This document shows, in pieces, positions 34,635 through 43,548 of a DNA stretch of 64,000 nucleotides. Each line of letters starts with the position of its first letter. Positions within the stretch are counted from its first letter, which is position 1. Source of the stretch: DATFVJ01 sp963727015 (GTDB lineage Bacteria > Actinomycetota > Actinomycetes > Streptosporangiales > Streptosporangiaceae); assembly GCA_963727015.1 (NCBI GenBank), contig CAVSEV010000007.1, forward strand, positions 248,001 through 312,000, written 5' to 3'. The position numbers and the translations under genes are program-made. Under the pieces are notes generated by a model. It was not told where the DNA came from. It worked only from the letters and a program-made list of their open reading frames with translations, and ran no database searches.

Positions 34635-35336
34635 TCAGATGGAGAAGTCCTGTTCGTACCAGACCTCGGAGGTGGCCGGGTGGGGGTGCGGCCTGGCGCC
34701 GGCGCCGTTGACCTTGGCTTCCAGTTCCTGGATCCGCACGAGCAACGCGTGCAGGCTGACGCCGACGACGTCGGGCAGCAGGGTGTGGTCGAGGTCCGGG
34801 GGCGCGGTGGCCCCACGGGGCTGCTTACGGTGGATGACCTGGCCAGGCACGCCGACGACGACCGAGTCGGGCGGCACCGGCTTGTTCACGACGGCGTTGG
34901 CGCCGATGCGGCTGTCGTGGCCGATCGTGATCGGGCCGAGTACCTTGGCGCCGGCCCCGATGGTCACCCGGTCGCCTATGGTCGGGTGACGCTTGCCGCG
35001 GTCCAGGCTGGTGCCGCCGAGGGTGACGCCGTGGTAGATCGTTACGTCGGTGCCGACCTCGGCGGTTTCGCCGATGACCACGCCGGTGGCGTGGTCAATG
35101 AACAGCCCGGGACCGAGCTGCGCGCCAGGATGGATGTCTACCCCGGTCAGGCCGCGGGTCAGCGCCGAGCAGAGCCGGCCTTCCAGCTTGCGGTCGTGCC
35201 GCCACAGCCAGCCGCTGACCCGGTGCCCCCACACCGCGTGCACACCCGGGTAACAGAGCGCGAGCTCAAGGGTGCTGCGCGCGGCCGGATCCCGTTCCCT
35301 GGCCGCCTGGAGATCTCGCCGCAGGGCAGTGAGCAC
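34635..35336 (-). CDS. cysE: Serine O-acetyltransferase
   Basis: A 233-residue left-handed parallel beta-helix acyltransferase. The N-terminal helical segment is LELALCYPGVHAVWGHRVSG. The hexapeptide repeats include VDIHPGAQLGPGLFIDHATG, then VVIGETAEVGTDVTIYHGVT and LGGTSLDRGKRHPTIGDRVT, with the catalytic Asp/His in this region. It transfers acetyl from acetyl-CoA to serine, giving O-acetylserine for CysK. The GTG start lies two bases behind the cysK stop, so the two form one operon. The C-terminal tail is longer and charged. The locus is transcribed away from the encapsulin/cysteine desulfurase genes. Confidence 0.93.
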   Translation of the reverse strand: MLTALRRDLQAARERDPAARSTLELALCYPGVHAVWGHRVSGWLWRHDRKLEGRLCSALTRGLTGVDIHPGAQLGPGLFIDHATGVVIGETAEVGTDVTIYHGVTLGGTSLDRGKRHPTIGDRVTIGAGAKVLGPITIGHDSRIGANAVVNKPVPPDSVVVGVPGQVIHRKQPRGATAPPDLDHTLLPDVVGVSLHALLVRIQELEAKVNGAGARPHPHPATSEVWYEQDFSI

Positions 35337-35338
35337 GG

Positions 35339-36271
35339 CTACTCCCCGAGCTCGGCGAACAGCGGGGTGCTGAGGTACCGCTCGCCGAAGTCGGGGACCA
35401 CGACCACGACCAGCTGGCCGGCGTTCTCCGGCCGGCCCGCTACCTGGACGGCGGCCCAGACCGCCGCGCCGGACGAGATGCCGGCGAGCAACCCCTCCTC
35501 GCGGGCCATCCGGCGGGCCATGTCGAACGCGGCGGCGTTCTCGACAGTGACGATCTCGTCGATGAGCCCAGTGTCGAGAACGACTGGCACGAACCCGGCG
35601 CCGATGCCCTGGATCGGGTGGGGTCCCTTCGGGCCGCCCGACAAAACGTGCGACGCGGCTGGCTCGACCGCCACCAGCCGCACCGACGGCTTGCGCTCCT
35701 TGAGCACCTGGCCCACGCCGGTGATGGTGCCGCCGGTGCCGACCCCGGAGACGAAGATGTCGACGGCGCCCTCGGTGTCCCGCCAGACTTCCTCGGCGGT
35801 GGTCTCCCGGTGGATCTGCGGGTTGGCCGGGTTATCGAACTGCTGCGGCATGAAGTACCGCTCGTCGTTCTTGGCCAGCTCCTCCGCCTTGGCGATGGCA
35901 CCGGGCATGCCGTCGGGGCCGGGCGTGAGGATCAGGTCGGCGCCAAGAGCACGGAGCAGCTGCCGCCGCTCCAAGCTCATCGTCTCGGGCATCGTCAGCA
36001 CGCACCGGTAGCCGCGCGCCGCGCAGACCATGGCCAGCGCGATGCCGGTGTTGCCACTGGTGGGCTCGAGGACGACGGTGTCCGGCCCGATCAGGCCCTC
36101 GCGCTCCGCGGCGTCGATCATGGATACGCCGATCCGGTCCTTCACGCTGTGTGCCGGATTATAGAACTCCAGCTTCGCCACGACCCGCGCTCCGGCATTA
36201 TCTGTCACCCGCCGCAGGCGCACCAGCGGGGTGTTCCCGACCAGCTGCGTGACGTCTTCGGCAATCCTCAT
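35339..36271 (-). CDS. cysK: Cysteine synthase (O-acetylserine sulfhydrylase)
   Basis: A 310-residue fold-type II PLP enzyme. The PLP lysine is in YNPAHSVKDRIGVSMIDAAE, the substrate loop is LEPTSGNTGIALAMVCAARG, the phosphate-cup Gly-rich loop is FVSGVGTGGTITGVGQVLKE, and VAVEPAASHVLSGG follows. It makes cysteine from O-acetylserine and sulfide in the cytosol. I chose ATG 36271 because GGGGCAGG precedes it and relatives begin with MRIAEDVTQLVGNTPLV; the longer upstream reading is intergenic. First gene of cysK-cysE; divergent from the encapsulin gene across 340 bases that hold a 13-base inverted repeat. Confidence 0.95.
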   Translation of the reverse strand: MRIAEDVTQLVGNTPLVRLRRVTDNAGARVVAKLEFYNPAHSVKDRIGVSMIDAAEREGLIGPDTVVLEPTSGNTGIALAMVCAARGYRCVLTMPETMSLERRQLLRALGADLILTPGPDGMPGAIAKAEELAKNDERYFMPQQFDNPANPQIHRETTAEEVWRDTEGAVDIFVSGVGTGGTITGVGQVLKERKPSVRLVAVEPAASHVLSGGPKGPHPIQGIGAGFVPVVLDTGLIDEIVTVENAAAFDMARRMAREEGLLAGISSGAAVWAAVQVAGRPENAGQLVVVVVPDFGERYLSTPLFAELGE

Positions 36272-36375
36272 CGCCTGCCCCTTCCACCTGTTTGGCGGCC
36301 CTGCCGGCTCTTTCGGACCGGGCCGCCGGTCAGTCCTGCCGAAAGGAACGCTCCCTGCCACGGTTAGGTCCGCCC

Positions 36376-36448
36376 AGGGCCGAAGGTCCTTCGAATCCGA
36401 TCTAAACCCCCCAGAAAAATCGGGATCTGCGCCGTGACCTTCGGCCCT
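36376..36448. promoter_or_regulatory. 13-base inverted repeat in the cysK/encapsulin divergent gap
   Basis: AGGGCCGAAGGTC (36376-36388) and GACCTTCGGCCCT (36436-36448) are perfect inverse copies 47 bases apart. They sit between the divergent cysK-cysE operon and the encapsulin operon. Two half-sites or a looped operator for a sulfur-responsive regulator is the favoured reading; an RNA hairpin in a leader is the alternative. Confidence 0.6.
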
Positions 36449-36611
36449 ATGCCAGTGAATAGGTCGCCCACAGTGTGAATGGCGGCTGCTGCGTAGGCGC
36501 ATCTCGACCTGGGCCCATACTCCACCGCTCCGGCGCGGAGCAGGCCTGGCATACCAGTGCACCATTCAGCGGCCGCATCGCAGCCTTGAACTCCTAGGAA
36601 GGGCCCCGCCA

Positions 36612-37541
36612 ATGCCAACCGACCAACAGGTTCATCTCGCGCTCAGCGACCCGGCAGCCCGCCAGCTGGCGAACGCGACCAAGACCACCGCTCAGCTGGA
36701 CACGATCACGCCGCGGTGGCTGACCCGGCTGCTGCAGTGGGTGCCGGTCGAGGCGGGCATCTACCGGCTGAACCGGGTCAGGCACCCGGAGGATGTCGAG
36801 ATCGCCTGCCCGCCCCGCGACGAGTCCGAGCTGCCGCAGACCTACGTCGACTACGAGGCGTCGCCGCGGGAGTACTTCCTCAGCTCGGTGATGACCGTCG
36901 TCGACATCCACACCCGCATCTCCGACCTGTACAGCAGCCCGTACGACCAGATCGGGGAACAGCTGCGGCTGACCATCGAGACGATCAAGGAGCGGCAGGA
37001 GAGCGAGCTGATCAACAACGAGGACTACGGCATGCTCGCCAATATCGCTGACGGGCAGCGCATCTCCACCCTGGCCGGCCCGCCGACCCCGGACGACCTC
37101 GACGAGCTGATCACGAAGGTCTGGAAGGAACCGGCGTTCTTCCTGGCCCATCCGGCTGCGGTCGCGGCGTTCGGCCGGGAGTGCACCCGGCGCGGGGTCC
37201 CGCCGGCGACGGTCAGCCTGTTCGGGTCGCAGTTCGTCACCTGGCGCGGCGTGCCGATCATCCCGTCCGACAAGGTGCCGCTCGCCGACGGGAAGAGCCA
37301 GGTTCTGCTGCTTCGTGTCGGCGAGCAGCGGCAGGGGGTGGTCGGCCTGTTCCAGCCGGGCCTGGCCGGCGAGCGGTCGCCGGGGCTGTCGGTGCGGTTC
37401 ATGGGCATCAACCGCAACGCGATCGCGTCCTACCTGGTCTCGTTGTACTGCTCGCTCGCGGTGCTCACCCCGTCCGCGCTCGCGGTCCTCGACGACGTCG
37501 AGGTTGGGAAGTTCCATGAATACGACCACAGCTACCGGTGA
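36612..37541 (+). CDS. Family 2A encapsulin shell protein
   Basis: A 309-residue HK97-fold shell protein of encapsulin Family 2A (SrpI-like). It begins with the extended N-arm NATKTTAQLDTITPRWLTRL, then YVDYEASPREYFLSSVMTVV, the spine-helix region TIETIKERQESELINNEDYG and QFVTWRGVPIIPSDKVPL. Family 2B members carry a cyclic-nucleotide-binding insertion; none is present, so 2A fits. Shells of this group form small icosahedra around a cysteine desulfurase. An AGGAAGG box precedes ATG 36612. The 3' end overlaps the start of the cargo gene by 26 bases, so the two are coupled. Divergent cysK-cysE supplies cysteine. Confidence 0.93.
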   Translation: MPTDQQVHLALSDPAARQLANATKTTAQLDTITPRWLTRLLQWVPVEAGIYRLNRVRHPEDVEIACPPRDESELPQTYVDYEASPREYFLSSVMTVVDIHTRISDLYSSPYDQIGEQLRLTIETIKERQESELINNEDYGMLANIADGQRISTLAGPPTPDDLDELITKVWKEPAFFLAHPAAVAAFGRECTRRGVPPATVSLFGSQFVTWRGVPIIPSDKVPLADGKSQVLLLRVGEQRQGVVGLFQPGLAGERSPGLSVRFMGINRNAIASYLVSLYCSLAVLTPSALAVLDDVEVGKFHEYDHSYR

Positions 37542-39216
37542 CGGCGTGAGCGCCGCGCCGGAGTGGCTGCCCGACGAGACGACGCTGGCCCGGCTGGCCA
37601 ACGAGCTCTTCACCGCGCTCCCCGCAGGCCAGCCGGCCACCGCGCTACCCGCAGACCAGCCGGCCACCGGGCTCCCCGGTTATTTGCCGGCCACCGGGTT
37701 CCCCGGTCAGCTGCCGGCCGCCGTGATCCCCGCTGACCAGCCGGGCCCGGCGGTCCCGGCGGGCCCGGCGGTCCCGGGTTATCAGCCGGTCACGGTGGTC
37801 CCCGGTTACCTGCCGCCGGTGGCGTCCCCGGGCGTGCCCGGTGTCCGGCCGGGGCGGCCCGGTCCCGCGTTCGCGTTGGCGGGTACCGGCCATCCCGCGG
37901 CACCGTCGTTCTACTTCGTCGATGGGTCCGGGCCGGCTGCCGCGCCGGCTGCCGTGCCGGAACCGGCCTTCCCCGCCGGCGCCCAGCCGGTGTTCGATGT
38001 CGAGGCGGTCCGCGGGGACTTCCCGATCCTCGGCGAGCGGATCAACGGGCGGCGGCTGGTGTGGCTGGACAACGCGGCGACGACGCACAAGCCGCAGGCG
38101 GTGATCGACCGGCTGGGGTATTTCTACGCCCGCGAGAACTCCAACGTTCACCGCGCCGCGCACACCCTCGCGGCCCGGGCCACCGACGCGTACGAGGACG
38201 CCAGGACGACGGTGGCGGGCTTCCTCGGCGCGCCGTCGGGGCAGGCCGTCATCTTCACCCGGGGCGCCACCGAGGCGATCAACCTCGTCGCGCAGGCCTG
38301 GGGCCGGCGGCACGTCGGCAGGGACGACGAGATCGTGATCTCGCATCTGGAGCATCACGCCAACATCGTGCCGTGGCAGCAGCTCGCCGGGCAGACCGGC
38401 GCGAAGCTGAAGGTCATCCCGGTCGACGACGACGGCCAGCTGCTGCTGGACGCCTACCAGGATCTGCTCACCGGCCGCACCCGGCTGGTCGCGATCGCGG
38501 AGGTGTCCAACGCGCTGGGGACGATCGTCCCGGTCCGCGAGGTCGCCGCGGCGGCGCACCGGGCCGGCGCCAAGGTGCTCATCGACGGCGCGCAGGCGGT
38601 CGCTCACGTTCCCGTCGACGTGCGCGCCCTGGACGCCGATTTCTACGTGTTCTCCGGGCACAAGATATTCGCCCCGACCGGCATCGGGGTGCTGTACGGC
38701 AAGCCGGAGGTGCTCGAAGCGATGCCGCCGTGGCAGGGCGGCGGGAACATGATCCGCGACGTCACGTTCGAGCGGACCACCTACCAGCATCCGCCGGGCC
38801 GGTTCGAGGCGGGCACCGGCAGCATCGCCGACGCGGCCGCGCTCGGCACCGCCCTGGACTACGTCAGCGCGATCGGCCTGCCGAACATCGCGCGTTACGA
38901 GCACGAGCTGCTCGGCTACGCAACCAGCCAGATCCAGACCGTGCCCGGCCTCCACCTGGTCGGCACCGCGCCCGACAAGGCCAGCATCCTGTCCTTCGTG
39001 CTCGACGGCTACCGGCCCGAGGACGTCGGCACGGCGCTGGACAAGGACGGCATCGCGGTCCGGGCCGGCCACCACTGCGCCCAGCCGATCCTGCGCCGCT
39101 ACGGGCTGGAGTCGACCGTCCGGCCGTCGCTGGCCATGTACAACACCCGCGCCGAGGTCGACCTCCTCGTCGCGGCCCTGCGCAGCCTCGCCGCCAGCGC
39201 CGGACATCACCGGTAG
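37516..39216 (+). CDS. Cysteine desulfurase, encapsulin cargo with disordered N-terminus
   Basis: A 566-residue SufS-like PLP enzyme. Residues 1 to about 159 are Pro/Ala/Gly-rich and probably disordered, with an early helix LARLANELFTALP followed by ATALPADQPATGLPGYLP-like repeats. The catalytic domain starts near FDVEAVRGDFPIL (160). PLP lysine K383 is in FYVFSGHKIFAPTGIGVLYG and the active-site Cys C521 in RAGHHCAQPILRRYG. It takes sulfur from cysteine, giving alanine and a persulfide. In Family 2A systems the N-terminal extension carries the signal that packs the enzyme into the shell. ATG 37516 overlaps the encapsulin gene; GTG 37546 right after its stop is the other possible start. Confidence 0.93.
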   Translation: MNTTTATGDGVSAAPEWLPDETTLARLANELFTALPAGQPATALPADQPATGLPGYLPATGFPGQLPAAVIPADQPGPAVPAGPAVPGYQPVTVVPGYLPPVASPGVPGVRPGRPGPAFALAGTGHPAAPSFYFVDGSGPAAAPAAVPEPAFPAGAQPVFDVEAVRGDFPILGERINGRRLVWLDNAATTHKPQAVIDRLGYFYARENSNVHRAAHTLAARATDAYEDARTTVAGFLGAPSGQAVIFTRGATEAINLVAQAWGRRHVGRDDEIVISHLEHHANIVPWQQLAGQTGAKLKVIPVDDDGQLLLDAYQDLLTGRTRLVAIAEVSNALGTIVPVREVAAAAHRAGAKVLIDGAQAVAHVPVDVRALDADFYVFSGHKIFAPTGIGVLYGKPEVLEAMPPWQGGGNMIRDVTFERTTYQHPPGRFEAGTGSIADAAALGTALDYVSAIGLPNIARYEHELLGYATSQIQTVPGLHLVGTAPDKASILSFVLDGYRPEDVGTALDKDGIAVRAGHHCAQPILRRYGLESTVRPSLAMYNTRAEVDLLVAALRSLAASAGHHR

Positions 39217-39563
39217 CGCCGGCTCCCAGCAGGCGTGCCAACTGGTGGGCAGGGCCGCTGAACCGCGGTGTGCGGCTTTCTCGGTCAGCTGGTCTCCAGG
39301 TTCCTGATCTTGCACTGTTGACAGCGCAAGATCAGGACCGGATGGTCGAAGAGGTCGAGCACCGCCCGCGGTGACCGGGTCTGCCCAGTCTGGCCGCAGC
39401 TTGGCGGTTTGGCGGCGCAGCACCCTGGTGATGACGGCGAGCGCGACGGGATCCGCCTGGTGTGTTCGGTGCTGGCGGGTGAACGGCTTCCTTTTGCCGG
39501 GCTCGTCACGGTGGCGGCTGGGTCCGGTGGCCCGGAAGCCGGGGGCCCTGGCATCCTCGGGTT
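39217..39563. other. 347-base gap with a hairpin
   Basis: No gene is supported. It contains the inverted repeat described separately; the remainder resembles no family. Confidence 0.5.
39302..39337 (+). terminator. Hairpin after the cysteine desulfurase gene
   Basis: TCCTGATCTTGC (39302-39313) and GCAAGATCAGGA (39326-39337) form a perfect 12-base stem with a 12-base loop, about 85 bases behind the cargo gene. There is no T-run, so Rho-independent action is uncertain; it may instead protect the transcript end or be half of a decayed element. Confidence 0.5.
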
Positions 39564-40856
39564 ATGGACAAGGCGTTGGTGCCGGTGCGCGACCTCACGG
39601 ACTGTGATCAGAACCAGGCAGTGCTCGATGTGGCCTCGGCCCTGGCCGGGGGCCGTGCGGCGGCGGGGCGGGCCGCGGGCAGCCACGGTCCGGCGGTGGC
39701 GGCCGAGGCGAGTGCTGCGGCTCGCTCGCGGCGGCGGCTGGGCGAGCTCACCGGGCCGATTCACCTGAGCGTGGTGTGGGCCATGTACGGCGAGACGGGC
39801 CGCATGGTCCCCCGTGCGGCGCACCCGCACGGGGAGGACTTCGTACGGGCCAAGGTCCGCCAGCTCGATTGGCTGACCGGCGGCCTGCCCGGCGTCACGT
39901 GGAGCATCATCGCCTGCGACGACGGATGCCCGGACCGGCCCTCCAGTGCCGACCTCATGACCGGCATCGCGGCGGCCGAGGGCTACCCGGGCAAAGGTCA
40001 CCGCAGCGTGACGGTGCTCAGGCTGGCGGAGGTGATCGGGGGTGACATCTCGATCAGCCCCGCATTCGACCGGCTGGTCTCGACCGGGCAGTCCCGCAAG
40101 GGCGGATCGATACTGGCCGGGCTGGCCGCCGCGGTGCGGACCGATCCGGCGCGGGCGAACAGCGGCCGGCATGTGGTCTGCTACACCGACGCGGATCTGT
40201 CCGCGAACCTTGCCCAGCTGGGCTCGCTGGCGGCGCCGGTGGTGGCCGGTGACAACGTGGCCGGCGCGCTCGGCCAGCGTTACGGGATCGACGGGGCGGT
40301 GCTGGTCCGAGCCGACGGGCCGGTCACCGAGCCGCACAGCACCAGCGACAAGCCGGACAAGATCATCGTCCTGTTCCGTCATTTCGTCCGGGCCTTGCTC
40401 ATCCCGCCGCTGGCCCAGGTGCTCGACACCCAGGCCGGTTTCAAGGCATTCGACGGGGCCGCGCTTGGCCCGGCCATCCGGCAGATGACGTCCTTCAACG
40501 AGACCTTCGATGTCGAGTTGCTCATCCATCTCGCCCAGCACTACGGACCACAGGCGCTGGCAGTCGAGCCGATCGTCTTCACCGAGGACTTCGCCGCGAC
40601 GAACTTCCCCTCCGCCGAGCCCGGGCCGCGCCACCTGACGATGGTTCACCAGGTCGTGGAACTCTACGACCGGCTCGTCGCACCGGTCGCCCCCGTCACG
40701 GGCGAGGCGGCCGACCTGCTCACCCTGATCAGGACGCTCGACCTCGACGACTATGTGACCTTGATCGAGCAACTTCGCGCCGAGGACCGGGACGACCCGA
40801 CACTGTTCGACCGGCGATGGCCCGTGCAGCACCTTCGCGACATCCTCCGCCGCTGA
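39564..40856 (+). CDS. GT2-like glycosyltransferase (GT-A fold)
   Basis: A 430-residue protein with a GT-A nucleotide-sugar domain. Visible are IHLSVVWAMYGETGRMVPRA, WSIIACDDGCPDRPSS, the metal-binding DxD-like VVCYTDADLSANLAQLGSLA, and VLDTQAGFKAFDGAAL, which resembles the acceptor region of dolichol-phosphate mannosyltransferase-like enzymes. No transmembrane helix is clear. The N-terminal 60 residues are Ala-rich and low-complexity. It follows the encapsulin locus on the same strand but after 347 bases and a hairpin, so cotranscription is doubtful. Substrate is unknown. No clear ribosome site precedes ATG 39564; it may be leaderless. Confidence 0.75.
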   Translation: MDKALVPVRDLTDCDQNQAVLDVASALAGGRAAAGRAAGSHGPAVAAEASAAARSRRRLGELTGPIHLSVVWAMYGETGRMVPRAAHPHGEDFVRAKVRQLDWLTGGLPGVTWSIIACDDGCPDRPSSADLMTGIAAAEGYPGKGHRSVTVLRLAEVIGGDISISPAFDRLVSTGQSRKGGSILAGLAAAVRTDPARANSGRHVVCYTDADLSANLAQLGSLAAPVVAGDNVAGALGQRYGIDGAVLVRADGPVTEPHSTSDKPDKIIVLFRHFVRALLIPPLAQVLDTQAGFKAFDGAALGPAIRQMTSFNETFDVELLIHLAQHYGPQALAVEPIVFTEDFAATNFPSAEPGPRHLTMVHQVVELYDRLVAPVAPVTGEAADLLTLIRTLDLDDYVTLIEQLRAEDRDDPTLFDRRWPVQHLRDILRR

Positions 40857-41029
40857 CACCCGCCATGCGCATCCGCAACGCACGCATCCGGCGCGATCGC
40901 GCCTCCGAGAACGAGCGTCATCGCGGCAGAATCGTGCCTTCGCCGCACGGTTGCGGCGCATAGTTATGCGGGCTCTAGATGATCGCCCACGGCCTGACCC
41001 TTGCCCGGGACGCGACACGCTCACCCGCA

Positions 41030-41160
41030 GCATGCACCTCGTCGACCTGCCCGATCCCGCTGCCGTCCGTGCGTTCGCCTTCGCCGGGCCCAACTACCAG
41101 GCCCGGTGTGCACCGGGACGTGCAGATTGTGCTGCCTGCCCGGGCCGGGTGACCGCCTTG
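41030..41160 (+). pseudogene. YCII-domain protein fragment, frameshifted
   Basis: A short stretch reads SMHLVDLPDPAAVRAFAFAG followed by PNYQA, the typical end of YciI-like proteins. A frameshift then moves the natural continuation (GVHRDVQIVLPARAG) into another frame near 41103. The first half of the domain, including the catalytic His, is gone. YciI-like proteins act as small isomerases or dehydrochlorinases. Only a remnant is left beside the DUF899 gene. Confidence 0.6.
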
Positions 41161-41173
41161 CCAAGGAGCGTTC

Positions 41174-41860
41174 TCACGCGTCTGGCCCGTAGAGCGCGGC
41201 AATGTCTTCGGCCCTGGCCCACCGGCTGTAGGTGGGCGACTGCGGCCAGTCCTCGGGTGAGTCCTGCCACTGCTCCTGGCGCCCATAGGGGAGCAGATCG
41301 ATCAGCGCGAAGGTGTAACTGAGCTGCTCGGTGCCACGGCCGCTGGTGTGCCAGGTGCGATAGACGGTGTCGCCATCGCGCACGAACACGTTCACGGCGA
41401 ATCCGCCGCCGGGCGCTGCGCCGACGTCGCTGCCGAATGGGCTGTTCGCTGTGGAATACCAGGTCATTTGGTTCCCGACCTGCCGTCTGTAGGCGAGTGC
41501 CTCGCCGATCGGGCCCTGGGTGACGATGACGAACCGGGCGTCGTAGCGTTCCAGGAACTCCAGCCGGGTGAACTGCGAGGTGAACCCTGTGCAGCCCGGG
41601 CACTGCCGCTGCTCGCCGGGAAACCACATGTGGTTGTAGACGATCAGCTGTGACTTGCCGCCGAAGACGTCGGCCAGCCGGACCGGTCCCTGCTCGCCCT
41701 CCAGGGTGTAGTCCGGCATCTTGACCATCGGCAGCCGCCGGCGCTGCGCGGCGATCGCGTCGAGCTCTCGGGTCGCCGCCTTCTCCCGGGCACGCAGTGC
41801 GTCGAGTTGGCGCTGCCAGGTGCCGGCGTCCACGACGGGCGGTAGCGCGGTGGTGCTCAT
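41174..41860 (-). CDS. DUF899 thioredoxin-like protein
   Basis: A 228-residue DUF899 protein, a thioredoxin-fold family common in actinobacteria. Key blocks are MVKMPDYTLEGEQGPVRLAD, then LIVYNHMWFPGEQRQCPGCT with the CxxC pair, FTSQFTRLEFLERYDARFVI and VNVFVRDGDTVYRTWHTSGR. The late segment SYTFALIDLLPYGRQEQWQD also matches the family. The CPGC motif suggests a redox function, though the family is uncharacterised. The N-terminal 45 residues are helical. The gene stands alone. Its start at 41860 is supported by a downstream match to the family's usual beginning. Confidence 0.9.
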   Translation of the reverse strand: MSTTALPPVVDAGTWQRQLDALRAREKAATRELDAIAAQRRRLPMVKMPDYTLEGEQGPVRLADVFGGKSQLIVYNHMWFPGEQRQCPGCTGFTSQFTRLEFLERYDARFVIVTQGPIGEALAYRRQVGNQMTWYSTANSPFGSDVGAAPGGGFAVNVFVRDGDTVYRTWHTSGRGTEQLSYTFALIDLLPYGRQEQWQDSPEDWPQSPTYSRWARAEDIAALYGPDA

Positions 41861-42262
41861 GGGGTCTCCTAACTGATCATGCTCAGAGCCTGAGCTTTGC
41901 AGCTACAGACCCTGCCCGGCCGGCTAACTCATCGGTTGCCGCCTGCCACGCTCATGGGACCACTCGCGGGATTTTCTGCCACGAGCAGCGACATCGGTGG
42001 CTCGCCACATTCATCCTTCCAGCGTCCGGCCGGGAACCATCGTCTGGTTACGATCAGTCGCCAGCGGTCCCAGCCTGTCGGCGATCCAGAGCCGATATGG
42101 CGCTCTGACCTGCGATAGTCAGTGCCGATCCCAGGGAGCCGAGATCGGCAGATATGGCCCGGGAGCGCGGTCTCCTGGCTGGGGAGGGCGCAGGGGGTTC
42201 GCCGGCAGGCGTGCGGGAAGGCCCGCATGGCAGGTAAGTCTCACCGGGCTGACCTGCCAAGG
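41861..42262. other. 402-base gap, nothing recognised
   Basis: The right end may hold further out-of-frame remains of the adjoining LAL pseudogene, up to about 42260. Otherwise no gene or structure is supported. Confidence 0.5.
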
Positions 42263-43548
42263 TCAACCGTCTGCTGACGCTGTTGGTGTCGAGCCTGCGG
42301 CGGGCCACCTCGGGGGCGAGCTGGGTGCGATCGCGGGGCTGCTTCCCGGGCCGCCCTGGTCAGCCACTTGACGGCTTCCCCGTCCACCCTCGGTGGCACC
42401 GCGGGTGAAATGCTCAGCGACCCGCAGCGCCTGCCCTCCCGACCGCGCCAGCAGCACCGCCGCCTCGCGGTGCAGCCCACGGCGCACGCTGGCCGGGAGG
42501 TCCTCGTAAATTCTGTCGTGGATCAGGTCATGCCGAAAGCGCAGCCGCACGCCGTCGTCCTCGATGACGCGCGCGGATCGCGTCCGTCAGTGCCGTCGCG
42601 AGCCCTGCGACTGGGCGGCCGGAGATAAGGGCCAGGTCCGTAAGCGAGAACGCTGATCCCAGGACCGCGACCTGGAGCAGCTGCATGGTGTCTTCGGGCA
42701 GGAAGCTGAGCCGACGCAAGATCGTCAGCCGCATCGTTGGCGGCAGCATCGCCTCGGCCACCTCGGCCCGTCCCCCTTCGACCTGGATGGCGCCTTCCTG
42801 GACCAGCGCGGCCAGCAGCTCAGTGACGAACAGCGGGTTCCCCGCAGCTCCCGAGATCTCGGCCAGCAGACCCGGGCCGGGCACGGCAGCCACCATTTCC
42901 GACACCAGATCGGTCACGGCCTCGGTGCCCAGCGCAGGCAACGCGATCTGCCGGGCACCAACGGTCTCCAGAGCGCGCACAGCACCGTCCAGTTCCGTAG
43001 GGCGGGGAGCCGGCCGGAAGCACCCGATGATCCCACCGGAAGATCGGCCAGGCGGCGGACCATGCTGGCAAGCGCCATCAGGCCGGACGGGTCCGCCAAC
43101 TGCAGGTCATCGACGCCGATCACCACCGGCCCGGACGGGGCAAGAGCCTCCGCCAGATCACCGAACGCGTCAATCACCCGGAACTGCAGCCCCGGATCGC
43201 TGGTCACCGTGACCGGGCTCTCGCCGCCGGTGGCGCCACCAGCCGACAACAATCCCGCGATAGCGGCGCGCCTCGGGTCGGCGGCCGGAACACAGCCGAA
43301 AGCGCCCGCCGCCAGGCCGAACGGCCGTGCCCGCTCCAGCTCCTCCGCGTGACCCGCAGCCACCTGCATGCCCCGGACCGCGGCGTCGGCAGCGCCTGTT
43401 CGAGCAGGCGCGTCTTGCCGATCCCGGCTTCGCCCCCAACAAGCACGATCGCCTGGCTGCCGCCGTCTACCCGGTCCAGTTCCTCGCCCAGGACCGTGGC
43501 CTCAGTCTCGCGGCCGCGCAGCCGCGGAGCCGGCGCAGGGATGCCCAT
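42263..43548 (-). pseudogene. LAL-type regulator, multiple frameshifts and no HTH
   Basis: The N-terminus reads RLRGRETEATVLGEELDRVD and has an intact Walker A loop, VGGEAGIGKTRLLEQAL. Frame changes then follow: VVIGVDDLQLADPSGLMALA (Walker B region) is in a second frame near 43100. GAAGNPLFVTELLAALVQEG is in a third from 42980. RFRHDLIHDRIYEDLPAS continues in another from 42550. The alignment with LAL regulators stops near 42300, leaving out the TPR and DNA-binding parts. At least three indels plus a truncation make it a clear pseudogene. It is not especially close to the other LAL proteins here. Confidence 0.87.

Noticed and set aside
37645..39423. Long minus-strand reading opposite the cysteine desulfurase
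   Set aside because: Shadow of a high-GC gene with excellent motifs on the plus strand.
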